The position numbers and the translations under genes are program-made. Below, in pieces: positions 1 through 7,272 of a stretch of DNA of 64,000 nt (position 1 is the first letter of the stretch; each line of letters starts with the position of its first letter). Below the pieces are notes generated by a model, which was not told where the DNA came from, searched no databases, and saw nothing but the letters and a program-made list of their open reading frames with translations. Source of the stretch: Ovoidimarina sediminis. Lineage in GTDB: Bacteria; Pseudomonadota; Alphaproteobacteria; Rhodobacterales; Rhodobacteraceae. The DNA is taken from contig NZ_JAWHTE010000022.1 in the NCBI RefSeq assembly GCF_032586175.1, positions 16,032 through 80,031 of the forward strand. Reading direction: 5' to 3'.

Positions 1-284
1 ACGATGCGGAAGAAGAGGCCGGCACGGCAACGCTTTACGACTACGAGCCGGACGAAGAGGCGATCCTCGCCGATCTTCTGCCGCGCGGCGTGGCCACGCA
101 GATCTTTGCGGCGCTTTTGGAAAACGCCGCTTCGGAACAGGGCGCCCGGATGAGCGCCATGGACAACGCAACCCGCAACGCGGGCGAGATGATCGACAAG
201 CTGACGATCCAGTACAACCGTTCGCGTCAGGCGGTCATCACCAACGAACTGATCGAAATTATTTCGGGCGCCGAGGCGCTCTGA
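1..284 (+). CDS. atpG: ATP synthase F1 gamma subunit, C-terminal fragment
   Basis: The window opens inside this gene; about 93 residues remain, read in frame from base 3. Gamma is the central rotor shaft of F1F0 ATP synthase and couples proton flow to catalysis in the alpha/beta ring. The visible end contains the conserved C-terminal gamma helix, with MSAMDNATRNAGEMIDKL and a tail that continues through the QYNRSRQ segment. atpD follows 22 bases after the stop, the normal atpAGDC order. The start lies outside the window, so length cannot be judged. Identification is firm from motif and context. Confidence 0.96.
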   Translation, partial: DAEEEAGTATLYDYEPDEEAILADLLPRGVATQIFAALLENAASEQGARMSAMDNATRNAGEMIDKLTIQYNRSRQAVITNELIEIISGAEAL

Positions 285-306
285 GAACCCCGGGAGACCG
301 TAAGAG

Positions 307-1731
307 ATGGCAAACGCAAAAGGCAAAATCACCCAGGTGATCGGCGCTGTCGTCGACGTGCAGTTCGACGACCATCTGCCCGAAATTCTGAACGCGCTGG
401 AGACCGACAACCATGGCAACCGCCTGGTTCTGGAGGTCGCCCAGCACCTTGGTGAAAACACCGTCCGCACGATCGCGATGGATTCGTCCGAAGGCCTCGT
501 GCGCGGCCAGGAAGTGACGGACACCGGCGGCCCGATCACGGTGCCCGTGGGCAACGCGACGCTTGGCCGGATCCTGAACGTCGTGGGCGAGCCCGTGGAC
601 GAAGGTGGCCCCGTCGAGGCGGAGGAGCGCCGCCCGATCCACCAGCCGGCGCCCGAGTTCATCGAGCAGTCGACGGAATCGGAAATCCTGGTCACCGGCA
701 TCAAGGTTGTGGACCTTCTGGCCCCCTACTCCAAGGGCGGCAAGATCGGTCTCTTCGGCGGCGCCGGCGTGGGCAAGACGGTTCTCATCATGGAACTGAT
801 CAACAACATCGCGAAGGTGCACTCGGGCTTCTCGGTTTTCGCCGGTGTCGGCGAGCGGACACGCGAGGGCAACGACCTTTATCACGAGATGATCGAAAGC
901 TCGGTCATCAAGCCCGACAACCTTTCGGAAAGCCAGGTGGCGCTGGTCTATGGCCAGATGAACGAGCCTCCGGGGGCGCGTGCCCGCGTCGCGCTGACCG
1001 GCCTGACGCTGGCCGAGCAGTTCCGCGACCAGTCGGGAACGGACGTGCTGTTCTTCGTCGACAACATCTTCCGGTTCACGCAGGCCGGTTCCGAGGTGTC
1101 GGCGCTTCTGGGCCGTATCCCTTCGGCGGTGGGCTATCAGCCGACGCTCGCGACCGACATGGGCGCGATGCAGGAACGGATCACCTCGACGAAGGCCGGG
1201 TCGATCACCTCGATCCAGGCGGTTTACGTGCCCGCGGACGACCTGACCGACCCCGCGCCGGCCACGACCTTCGCCCACCTCGACGCGACGACCGTTCTGT
1301 CGCGTGCCATTTCGGAACTCGGCATCTACCCCGCCGTGGACCCGCTCGACTCCACAAGCCGGATCCTCGACCCGGCGATCGTGGGTGAAGAGCACTACCA
1401 GGTGGCCCGTGACGTTCAGGGGATCCTCCAGCGCTACAAGTCGCTGCAGGACATCATCGCGATCCTCGGGATGGACGAACTTTCGGAAGAGGACAAGCTG
1501 ACCGTGGCCCGGGCCCGGAAGATCCAGCGCTTCCTGTCGCAGCCCTTCGACGTGGCGAAGGTGTTCACCGGCTCGGACGGCGTGCAGGTGCCGCTCGAAG
1601 ACACGATCTCGTCCTTCAAGGCGGTCGTGGCGGGCGAATACGATCACCTGCCCGAGGCGGCCTTCTACATGGTCGGCGGGATCGAAGAGGTGAAGGCCAA
1701 GGCCGAGAAACTGGCGGCGGAAGCGGCTTGA
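307..1731 (+). CDS. atpD: ATP synthase F1 beta subunit
   Basis: Catalytic beta subunit of the F1 sector (474 residues, normal length); it makes ATP from ADP and phosphate at the cytoplasmic face of the membrane. The Walker A loop GGAGVGKT is near residue 155, followed by the GERTREGNDLY segment and the Walker B strand ending LFFVDNIFR. The ALLGRIPSAVGYQPTLATDM block is diagnostic. The ATG at 307 is preceded by a GAGACCGTAAGAG purine stretch and gives the usual MANAKGKITQVIGAVVDV start. It sits between atpG and atpC; an unusually long stem-loop separates it from atpC. Confidence 0.99.
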   Translation: MANAKGKITQVIGAVVDVQFDDHLPEILNALETDNHGNRLVLEVAQHLGENTVRTIAMDSSEGLVRGQEVTDTGGPITVPVGNATLGRILNVVGEPVDEGGPVEAEERRPIHQPAPEFIEQSTESEILVTGIKVVDLLAPYSKGGKIGLFGGAGVGKTVLIMELINNIAKVHSGFSVFAGVGERTREGNDLYHEMIESSVIKPDNLSESQVALVYGQMNEPPGARARVALTGLTLAEQFRDQSGTDVLFFVDNIFRFTQAGSEVSALLGRIPSAVGYQPTLATDMGAMQERITSTKAGSITSIQAVYVPADDLTDPAPATTFAHLDATTVLSRAISELGIYPAVDPLDSTSRILDPAIVGEEHYQVARDVQGILQRYKSLQDIIAILGMDELSEEDKLTVARARKIQRFLSQPFDVAKVFTGSDGVQVPLEDTISSFKAVVAGEYDHLPEAAFYMVGGIEEVKAKAEKLAAEAA

Positions 1732-1738
1732 GTTAATA

Positions 1739-1830
1739 CCGGCCCCCCGCCCCGCCTCCCCGCCCGTCCACCAAGCGTGCCCTCGATAGCAGGCTTGGCG
1801 GACGGACGGGGAGGCGGGACGGGAGGTCGG
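1739..1830 (+). other. Very long GC-rich stem-loop between atpD and atpC
   Basis: Bases 1746-1776 pair with 1793-1823 over 31 positions with no mismatch if three G-U pairs are allowed. Beyond one C-A mismatch (1745/1824) a further six pairs form (1739-1744 with 1825-1830). The loop is about 16 bases. The structure ends directly before the GGAAAAGAAG ribosome-binding region of atpC. It has no T-tract, so it is not a standard terminator. Likely roles are mRNA stabilisation, attenuation that lowers epsilon output relative to beta, or a palindromic repeat. The pairing is seen directly; the function is inferred. Confidence 0.7.
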
Positions 1831-1849
1831 TTCCGACAAGGAAAAGAAG

Positions 1850-2248
1850 ATGGCGGACACGATGCAATTCGATCTGGTCAGCCCCGAGCGGCGCCTCGCG
1901 TCGCTGGAGGCCAGGGCCGTCCGGATCCCGGGCGCCGATGGCGACATGACGGCGATGCCCGACCATGCGCCGACGATCACGACGCTTCGGCCCGGGCTTC
2001 TGACGGTGGAAACCGGATCCGGCTCGGAATCCTACCTGGTGACCGGCGGTTTCGCCGAGATCACCGCGGAGGGTACGACGGTTCTGGCCGAGGCCGCGAT
2101 GGCGAAGGATGAAGTGACGCGCGACTACCTGGAGAGCCTGCTGGCCGAGGCCCGCGAGGCGCAGGCCAGCGCGACGCCCGACCTGGCGGATGCCGCCGCG
2201 AAGGTGGTGGCGGATCTGGTGGCGGTTGGCGATCAGATCGGCCTCTGA
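1850..2248 (+). CDS. atpC: ATP synthase F1 epsilon subunit
   Basis: Epsilon subunit (132 residues) of the F1 stalk, which links gamma to the c-ring and inhibits ATP hydrolysis. The N-terminal beta-sandwich is clear: MQFDLVSPERRLASLEARAV, then the GADGDMTAMPDHAPTITTLRPG block typical of alphaproteobacterial epsilon. The C-terminal helical part is short, ending VAVGDQIGL. The start follows a good purine-rich ribosome-binding site (GGAAAAGAAG). It is the last gene of the atp operon; a strong terminator hairpin begins 23 bases after the stop. Confidence 0.97.
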   Translation: MADTMQFDLVSPERRLASLEARAVRIPGADGDMTAMPDHAPTITTLRPGLLTVETGSGSESYLVTGGFAEITAEGTTVLAEAAMAKDEVTRDYLESLLAEAREAQASATPDLADAAAKVVADLVAVGDQIGL

Positions 2249-2271
2249 CCAGGCGCAAACCGGCTCTGATG

Positions 2272-2301
2272 CGGCCCCCTTCGGGGGCCGTTTCCGTTTT
2301 T
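2272..2301 (+). terminator. Rho-independent terminator of the atp operon
   Basis: An 8-bp perfect stem CGGCCCCC/GGGGGCCG (2272-2279 with 2283-2290) with loop TTC is followed by TTTCCGTTTTT. It lies just after atpC, as expected for the end of the operon. Confidence 0.9.
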
Positions 2302-2398
2302 GAACCAGGGCCTTGTGACGCGTCTTTGCGTTCGGTCAACTTCGTTCTGCCCAGAGGATGCTACCTGCAGCGCCAACGCGACATGAAGGAGAAACCGC

Positions 2399-2813
2399 AT
2401 GACCAGGTCCGTCATGGTGCCGGTGGATCTTGCGCATACTGGAAGCCTGGGGAAAGCCGTCACGGAGGCGGGATATCTTGCGACCGCGCGGGGAACGCAT
2501 CTGACGCTCGTCGGGGTGGTGCGGACCGCCGCCACCGCGATTGCGCCCAATCCGCCGGAGACTGACGCGAAGCTCAAGACCTTCGGGGGGGGCCGTCGCC
2601 GCGCGCACCGGGTGCCCGGTGCACACGCTTCTGCGACTGGAGACCGATCTGGCCGTGGATCTGGGACCGGTGCTTGTGACGGTGGCGCGGGAGATCGGGG
2701 CGGATGTGATCGTGATGGCCTCGGATCGTCCGGACGCGACCGGGCCTGTCACCGGCGCGACTGAGGAATATGTGGCGCGTCACGCGGGCTGTTCGGTTTT
2801 CGTCGTCCGGTAG
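2399..2813 (+). pseudogene. Universal stress protein (UspA family), frameshifted at a G8 run
   Basis: Two overlapping frames together make one UspA-type protein of about 138 residues. The first begins at 2399 after an AAGGAG site and encodes MTRSVMVPVDLAHTGSLGKA. The second carries the C-terminal half, with EIGADVIVMASDRPD and the G-x-V-x-EYVARHAGCSVFVVR end typical of the nucleotide-binding fold. The switch is at eight consecutive Gs (2585-2592); with seven Gs the frame reads through as TFGGAVAARTGCPVHTLL. It is either a real one-base insertion, a slippage-prone phase switch or a sequencing error. Expressed as written, the protein stops at 2764 with an unrelated tail. Confidence 0.8.
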
Positions 2814-2842
2814 GATCGCCGCGCTGCGCGCGCCGATCGAAT

Positions 2843-2903
2843 GGGGCTCTGCCCCGCCTCGCTGCGCTCAGCCCCCCGGAGTATTTTGGCCAAAATGAAG
2901 GGG
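2843..2903 (-). repeat. Dispersed intergenic palindromic element, copy 1
   Basis: Read on the minus strand it begins about five bases after the holC stop with CTTCATTTTGGCC, continues AAAATACTCCGGGGGG and ends in a hairpin GGGGC-AGA-GCCCC (2843-2855). The core ATTTTGGCCAAAAT is itself a perfect palindrome. Related copies lie at 11602, 31149 and 48286. It sits between the convergent universal stress protein gene and holC, so a transcription-ending role is plausible but unproven. Confidence 0.75.
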
Positions 2904-2904
2904 C

Positions 2905-3363
2905 TCAGGCGCCGCTTTCGGCCTTCTTCTGCCAGCGGCCGCCATCCTGGCTCCAGTACTGGGCCGAAACGCCCGCGCTGGTCAGATCGCGCCACTGCCC
3001 GCGGGCGGCCTCGACCGCCGCGGGATCGTTGCCGTCGAAGAGGATGCAGACCCGTTCCATCGCGCCCGCCTCTTCCGCCGAAACCGATGCACCGTCGACC
3101 GCCATGAGGCAGGCCGCACCGTTCGGAGCCGCAGCCCCTGTGGTCAGAAGAACCGGTTGATCAGCATCATGGGGGCCGCCCGCAAGCCCGTGGGGGAGGA
3201 AGCCGTCGCCCATCCAGAGCTTCTGGTCGAGCCAGTCGAGCCGGCCCGCGTCGCCACCGCGCACGAGAACGCGCCATCCCGCCTCGCGGGCGCGGCCAAG
3301 AAGCATCGGCAGCGTCACTTCCACCGGATCGCGGGTCAGGTGATAGAAGAAGACCGCGCCCAT
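2905..3363 (-). CDS. holC: DNA polymerase III chi subunit
   Basis: HolC family (152 residues). Chi is the clamp-loader accessory subunit that contacts single-strand-binding protein during replication. The family pattern is visible: MGAVFFYHLTRDPVE at the start, then RAREAGWRVLVRGGD, LDQKLWMGDGFLPHG and RVCILFDGNDPAAVEAARGQW. It starts 22 bases after the pepA stop on the same strand, and the pepA-holC pair is common in proteobacteria, so the two are probably cotranscribed. Copy 1 of the dispersed element follows its stop immediately. Confidence 0.93.
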   Translation of the reverse strand: MGAVFFYHLTRDPVEVTLPMLLGRAREAGWRVLVRGGDAGRLDWLDQKLWMGDGFLPHGLAGGPHDADQPVLLTTGAAAPNGAACLMAVDGASVSAEEAGAMERVCILFDGNDPAAVEAARGQWRDLTSAGVSAQYWSQDGGRWQKKAESGA

Positions 3364-3385
3364 TTCGCCCGCCGCCCGCGACCGA

Positions 3386-4882
3386 TCAGGAGCCGGTTTC
3401 GAACCGGTCGGCGATCAGGCGGTTGAGCGCGAGGACGCCCCAGCCCGTGGCACCCTTGGGGGCGTGGGGGCCTTCAGTCTTGAGGCTTGCCACCCCGGCG
3501 ATGTCGAGGTGAATCCAAGGCGTTTCGTCCTTCACGAAGCGCTTGAGGAACTGCGCGGCGGTGATCGAACCCGCCGGCCGGCCTCCCACGTTCTTCATAT
3601 CCGCGATGCGGGACTTCAGCTGTTTGTCGTAGCCGTCGCCCAGGGGCATCCGCCAGGCGCCTTCGCCTTCCGCCCTGGCCGCGGCGAGGAAGGCCTCGCA
3701 GAGGTTGTCGTCATTCGAGAAAACGCCCGCGTTTTCGTGCCCGAGCCCGATGATGATCGCGCCGGTGAGCGTCGCGAGATCAACCATGCCCACGGGATCA
3801 TAGGTTTCCTGCGCGTACCAAATGACATCGCAGAGGACGAGCCGGCCTTCCGCGTCGGTGTTGATCACCTCGATCGTGTCGCCCTTCATCGAGGTCACCA
3901 CGTCGCCCGGCCGCTGGGCCCGGCCGTCGGGCATGTTTTCAACGAGCCCGACGAGGCCCACGACGTTGGCCTTCGCCTTGCGGAGCGCGAGCGCCTTCAT
4001 CACGCCCGCGACCACGCCTGCGCCGCCCATATCCATCGTCATGTCTTCCATGCCGCCCGCGGGCTTGAGGCTGATCCCGCCGGTGTCGAAGACAACCCCC
4101 TTGCCGACGAGCGCGAAGGGGCGTTCGCCCTTGCCGCCGCCGTTCCATTCGATGACCACGACCTTGGAGGGGCTTTCAGACCCCTGCCCCACGCCCAGAA
4201 GCGCGCGCATGCCGAGTTTTTCGAGCTTGTCCTCTTCGAGGACGGTGACCTTGGCGCCAAGCTTCGACAACGCCTTGAGCGTATCGGCAAAGGCGGTGGT
4301 CGTGAGCACGTTCGAGGGCGCGTTGACGAGATCACGGGTGAAGAAGACGCCCTGGGCGAGGGCCGGCACATCGGCGGCCGCGGCCTCGGCCTCTTCGGGT
4401 TTGGAGCACATGAAGGTGAGGCTGCCAGGAGACGCCCCGTCGTCGCCTGCGTCGTCGTCCTTCTTCGAGCGGTGATCGGTGAAATCGTAGGCGCGCAGGA
4501 GCGCGCCAAGCGCCAGATCCTCGATCCCGCGGATGTTGCCGGCGAGCACGAGGACCGATTTGCCACGCGCCGCACGCCCGATGGCGATGCCGGCCTTGCG
4601 CGCCTCTTCGCCGTCGGGCCGGCGATCGAGTTTCACGACCTGAAGCGCCTCGGCCGCGAGCCCCGTGGGCCAGGCGAGATCACGCGCCTCGCCCTCGCGC
4701 AGCTTGGCGAAGGCCTTGCTTTCGGCGAAGCGTTCCAGCGCGCCGCGGGTCAGGCGGTTTACGCGCCGGGCTGTCTGGTCGAGTTTTCCGGAGGGCGAGA
4801 TGAAGACGGCAACGCGGCCCTCGGCACTGGCGATGCTGTCGAGATCGATTTCGGTGAAGGCAAGGCTCGGCGTCTCGGTCAT
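3386..4882 (-). CDS. pepA: Leucyl aminopeptidase (cytosol aminopeptidase, M17)
   Basis: Two-metal M17 aminopeptidase (498 residues, typical length) that removes N-terminal residues from peptides in the cytoplasm. The C-terminal catalytic domain has LVGKGVVFDTGGISLKPA (metal-binding lysine and aspartate), MDMGGAGVVAGVMKAL and the signature NTDAEGRLVLCD. The N-terminal domain is more variable, with an acidic KKDDDAGDDGAS insert. The ATG at 4882 is preceded by GGGGAT. It is divergent from the lptF operon, so the promoters of both must lie near 4883-5038. holC follows downstream. Confidence 0.97.
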   Translation of the reverse strand: MTETPSLAFTEIDLDSIASAEGRVAVFISPSGKLDQTARRVNRLTRGALERFAESKAFAKLREGEARDLAWPTGLAAEALQVVKLDRRPDGEEARKAGIAIGRAARGKSVLVLAGNIRGIEDLALGALLRAYDFTDHRSKKDDDAGDDGASPGSLTFMCSKPEEAEAAAADVPALAQGVFFTRDLVNAPSNVLTTTAFADTLKALSKLGAKVTVLEEDKLEKLGMRALLGVGQGSESPSKVVVIEWNGGGKGERPFALVGKGVVFDTGGISLKPAGGMEDMTMDMGGAGVVAGVMKALALRKAKANVVGLVGLVENMPDGRAQRPGDVVTSMKGDTIEVINTDAEGRLVLCDVIWYAQETYDPVGMVDLATLTGAIIIGLGHENAGVFSNDDNLCEAFLAAARAEGEGAWRMPLGDGYDKQLKSRIADMKNVGGRPAGSITAAQFLKRFVKDETPWIHLDIAGVASLKTEGPHAPKGATGWGVLALNRLIADRFETGS

Positions 4883-4975
4883 GTCGGATCCCCGTCGGTC
4901 AGGTTTCCCTCTGATTAGCTGTGGTGCGGGGGGATGACCAGCGGGGAGATTCCGCCCATTTCCGCGCGGCGCGGG

Positions 4976-5004
4976 CTGGCGCCCCGGGACCTCTCCGGTC
5001 TAAA
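4976..5004 (+). promoter_or_regulatory. Candidate promoter of the lptF operon
   Basis: CTGGCG (4976-4981) and TCTAAA (4999-5004) are separated by 17 bases. Both boxes are weak matches. The position, about 35 bases before the TTG proposed as the lptF start, fits that start rather than the upstream ATG at 4934. Confidence 0.3.
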
Positions 5005-5038
5005 AGAAGGCAAGGCGAGCGAGCGAAAGCGGGGCAGA

Positions 5039-6178
5039 TTGGGCAGATTCGACAGATACGTGCTGTCGCAGCTGATGGTGATCTTCGGCTTTTCGTCGGT
5101 CGTGCTTGTGCTGATCTACTGGGTGAACCGGGCGGTGCGGCTTTTCGACTGGCTGATCGCGAGCGGGCAGTCGGCGGGGGTATTCCTTGAATTCACCGCG
5201 CTGACGCTTCCCAATGTAATCCGCATCGTGTTGCCGATTTCGGCTTTTGTGGCAGCGGTTTACACGGCGAACCGGATGACTTCGGAAAGCGAGATGGTGG
5301 TGGTGCAGGCCACCGGCTATGGCCCCTTCCGGCTGGCGCGGCCTGTCCTGGCCTTCGGGTTGATCGTGGGGCTTTTCACCGGACTTCTGGTGCATTTCGC
5401 GGTGCCGGCGAGTTTCGAGCGGCTCGCCGACCGGCAGGTGCAGATCGCAGAGAACGTGACCGCGCGGCTTCTGACGGAAGGGCGGTTCGTGCATCCCGAT
5501 GACGGGATCACGCTTTACATCCGGGCGATCACGGGGCGGGGCGAACTTCAGGATGTCTACCTGCGCGACGGGCGCGATCCGGCACGGACGGTGAGTTACA
5601 CCGCGAGCCGGGCGCAGCTGGTGCGCACCGACGATGGCCCGCGGCTGGTGATGTATGACGGCATCGCGCAGACCTACACGCCCGGGGACCGGCGGCTTGC
5701 GGTCACAAGTTTCGACGAGCTGGCGCAGAACGTGGCCTCGCTGATCGACAGTTCCGGGCGGGAGGACGCGCGGAACCTGCGGGAGCTTTCGACCGCCGAG
5801 ATTCTGACGGGTGACGGGACGCTGGCCGAGGAACTTGGAGTGAGCCTGGCGGAGCTGAAGGTCGAAGGGCACCAGCGCTTCACCCAGCCGATGATGGCGG
5901 TGATCGCACCTCTGATCGGGTTTGCCACGCTGCTTCTGGGCGGGTTCAGCCGGTTCGGGATCTGGAACCAGATCTTCGGGGCCGTGGGACTCGTGATCGT
6001 GCTCTACCTGATCGACAACGCCATGGCGGATGCGGCCCTTCGGTCGGTGTCGGCGCTGCCGCTGGTTTACGGCGCGCCGGTGATCGGCGCGCTGGGCGTG
6101 GCGGGCATCCTGCTTTACGCGGGCCGGTCGCGGCGGCGGCGCGGGGCGCGCGCCGAACCGGGGGCGAGCCCGGCATGA
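5039..6178 (+). CDS. lptF: LPS export permease LptF
   Basis: Inner-membrane permease of the Lpt system (LptB2FG), which lifts lipopolysaccharide out of the membrane for transport to the cell surface. Family traits are visible: RFDRYVLSQL, a first membrane helix, WVNRAVRLFDWLIASGQS, helices around VIRIVLPISAFVAAVYTANRM, a long periplasmic jellyroll and three C-terminal helices. I chose the TTG at 5039 because it gives the family-like LGRFDRYVL start and 379 residues, close to LptG; an in-frame ATG at 4934 would add 35 polar residues of no family pattern. lptG overlaps its stop by four bases. Confidence 0.93.
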   Translation: MGRFDRYVLSQLMVIFGFSSVVLVLIYWVNRAVRLFDWLIASGQSAGVFLEFTALTLPNVIRIVLPISAFVAAVYTANRMTSESEMVVVQATGYGPFRLARPVLAFGLIVGLFTGLLVHFAVPASFERLADRQVQIAENVTARLLTEGRFVHPDDGITLYIRAITGRGELQDVYLRDGRDPARTVSYTASRAQLVRTDDGPRLVMYDGIAQTYTPGDRRLAVTSFDELAQNVASLIDSSGREDARNLRELSTAEILTGDGTLAEELGVSLAELKVEGHQRFTQPMMAVIAPLIGFATLLLGGFSRFGIWNQIFGAVGLVIVLYLIDNAMADAALRSVSALPLVYGAPVIGALGVAGILLYAGRSRRRRGARAEPGASPA

Positions 6179-7272
6179 CGCTGCACCTCTATATCGCGCG
6201 GCGGTTTCTGTTTGCCTTTCTCGCGGTCTTCGCGGGGCTGTTCCTGATGCTGGCGCTTGTCGACCTGGTGGAGCAGATCCGCCGCTTCAACGCGGTCGAG
6301 ATCAGTTTCGGGGCGCTGATGGCGCTGACGTTCCTGAATGTGCCCGAGTCGATCTACCGGATCCTGCCGTTGATCACGATCCTCGCGGCGATTGCGCTGT
6401 TCGTGAACCTGTCGCGGAATTCCGAACTGGTGATCGCGCGGGCGGCCGGGCGCGCGGCGCTGACCTCCGTCTTCGCGCCGGTCTTCGTGGCGGTGGCGCT
6501 GGGCGCGCTTGGCGTCGCGGTGCTGAACCCGATCGTGGCGGCGACATCGAAGCAGTACGAGGTGCTGGCCGACCGCTATCTCGGCCAGAGGTCGAGTGTC
6601 CTGTCGGTGAGCCCCGAGGGCCTGTGGCTGCGACAGGGGGGCGAAACCGGGCAGACGGTGATCCGGGCCGCGCGCGCCAACCTGGACGGCACGGTGCTGT
6701 TCGAGGTGACGTTTCTTGCCTTTGGCGAGGGCGGCACGCCGCAATCGCGGCTTGAGGCGCGGCAGGCGGAGCTTCGCCCCGGCGTCTGGGCACTTCAGGA
6801 TGCGAAGGAATGGACGTTCGGCGGCGGGGCGAATCCCGAGGCCAATGCGAAACTGCACGAAGAGTTCTTCGTGCCGACGAACCTGACGCGGGACGAGATT
6901 GCAGACAGTTTCGGCACGCCTTCGGCGATCCCGATCTGGGAGCTTCCCGGCTTCATTGACCGGCTTGAGGCGGCTGGCTTTTCGGCGCGTCAGCACAAGG
7001 TCTGGCTGCAGATGGAGATGGCGTTGCCCGTGCTTCTGGGGGCGATGGTGCTGGTGGCCGCGGGGTTCACGCTTCGGCCCGCGCGGTTCGGGCGTACGGG
7101 CCTGATGGTGGTGCTGGCGCTGAGCCTCGGCTTCACGCTGTACTTCATCCGCAACTTTTCGCAGATCCTTGGCGAAAACGGGCAGGTGCCGGTGAGCCTT
7201 GCCGCCTGGGGGCCACCCCTGGCCGCCGCGCTTCTGCCGATCGGCCTGCTTCTGCACCTGGAGGACGGATGA
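6175..7272 (+). CDS. lptG: LPS export permease LptG
   Basis: Partner permease of LptF in the Lpt ABC transporter (365 residues). It begins MTLHLYIARRFLFAFLAVF, the usual LptG first helix, followed by LVDLVEQIRRF, three more N-terminal helix segments, a periplasmic beta-jellyroll (about residues 120-260) and C-terminal helices around LLGAMVLVAAGFTLRPAR. It overlaps lptF and lptD by four bases each (ATGA), indicating translational coupling in one operon. Confidence 0.96.
   Translation: MTLHLYIARRFLFAFLAVFAGLFLMLALVDLVEQIRRFNAVEISFGALMALTFLNVPESIYRILPLITILAAIALFVNLSRNSELVIARAAGRAALTSVFAPVFVAVALGALGVAVLNPIVAATSKQYEVLADRYLGQRSSVLSVSPEGLWLRQGGETGQTVIRAARANLDGTVLFEVTFLAFGEGGTPQSRLEARQAELRPGVWALQDAKEWTFGGGANPEANAKLHEEFFVPTNLTRDEIADSFGTPSAIPIWELPGFIDRLEAAGFSARQHKVWLQMEMALPVLLGAMVLVAAGFTLRPARFGRTGLMVVLALSLGFTLYFIRNFSQILGENGQVPVSLAAWGPPLAAALLPIGLLLHLEDG

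Noticed and set aside
259..1980. A 573-codon open frame opposite atpD
   Set aside because: Shadow of atpD; the sense gene is certain and the antisense product has no family traits.
4934..5038. Upstream ATG extending lptF by 35 residues
   Set aside because: The extension is polar and unlike the family; the TTG at 5039 gives a typical start and length, and a weak promoter falls inside the extension.
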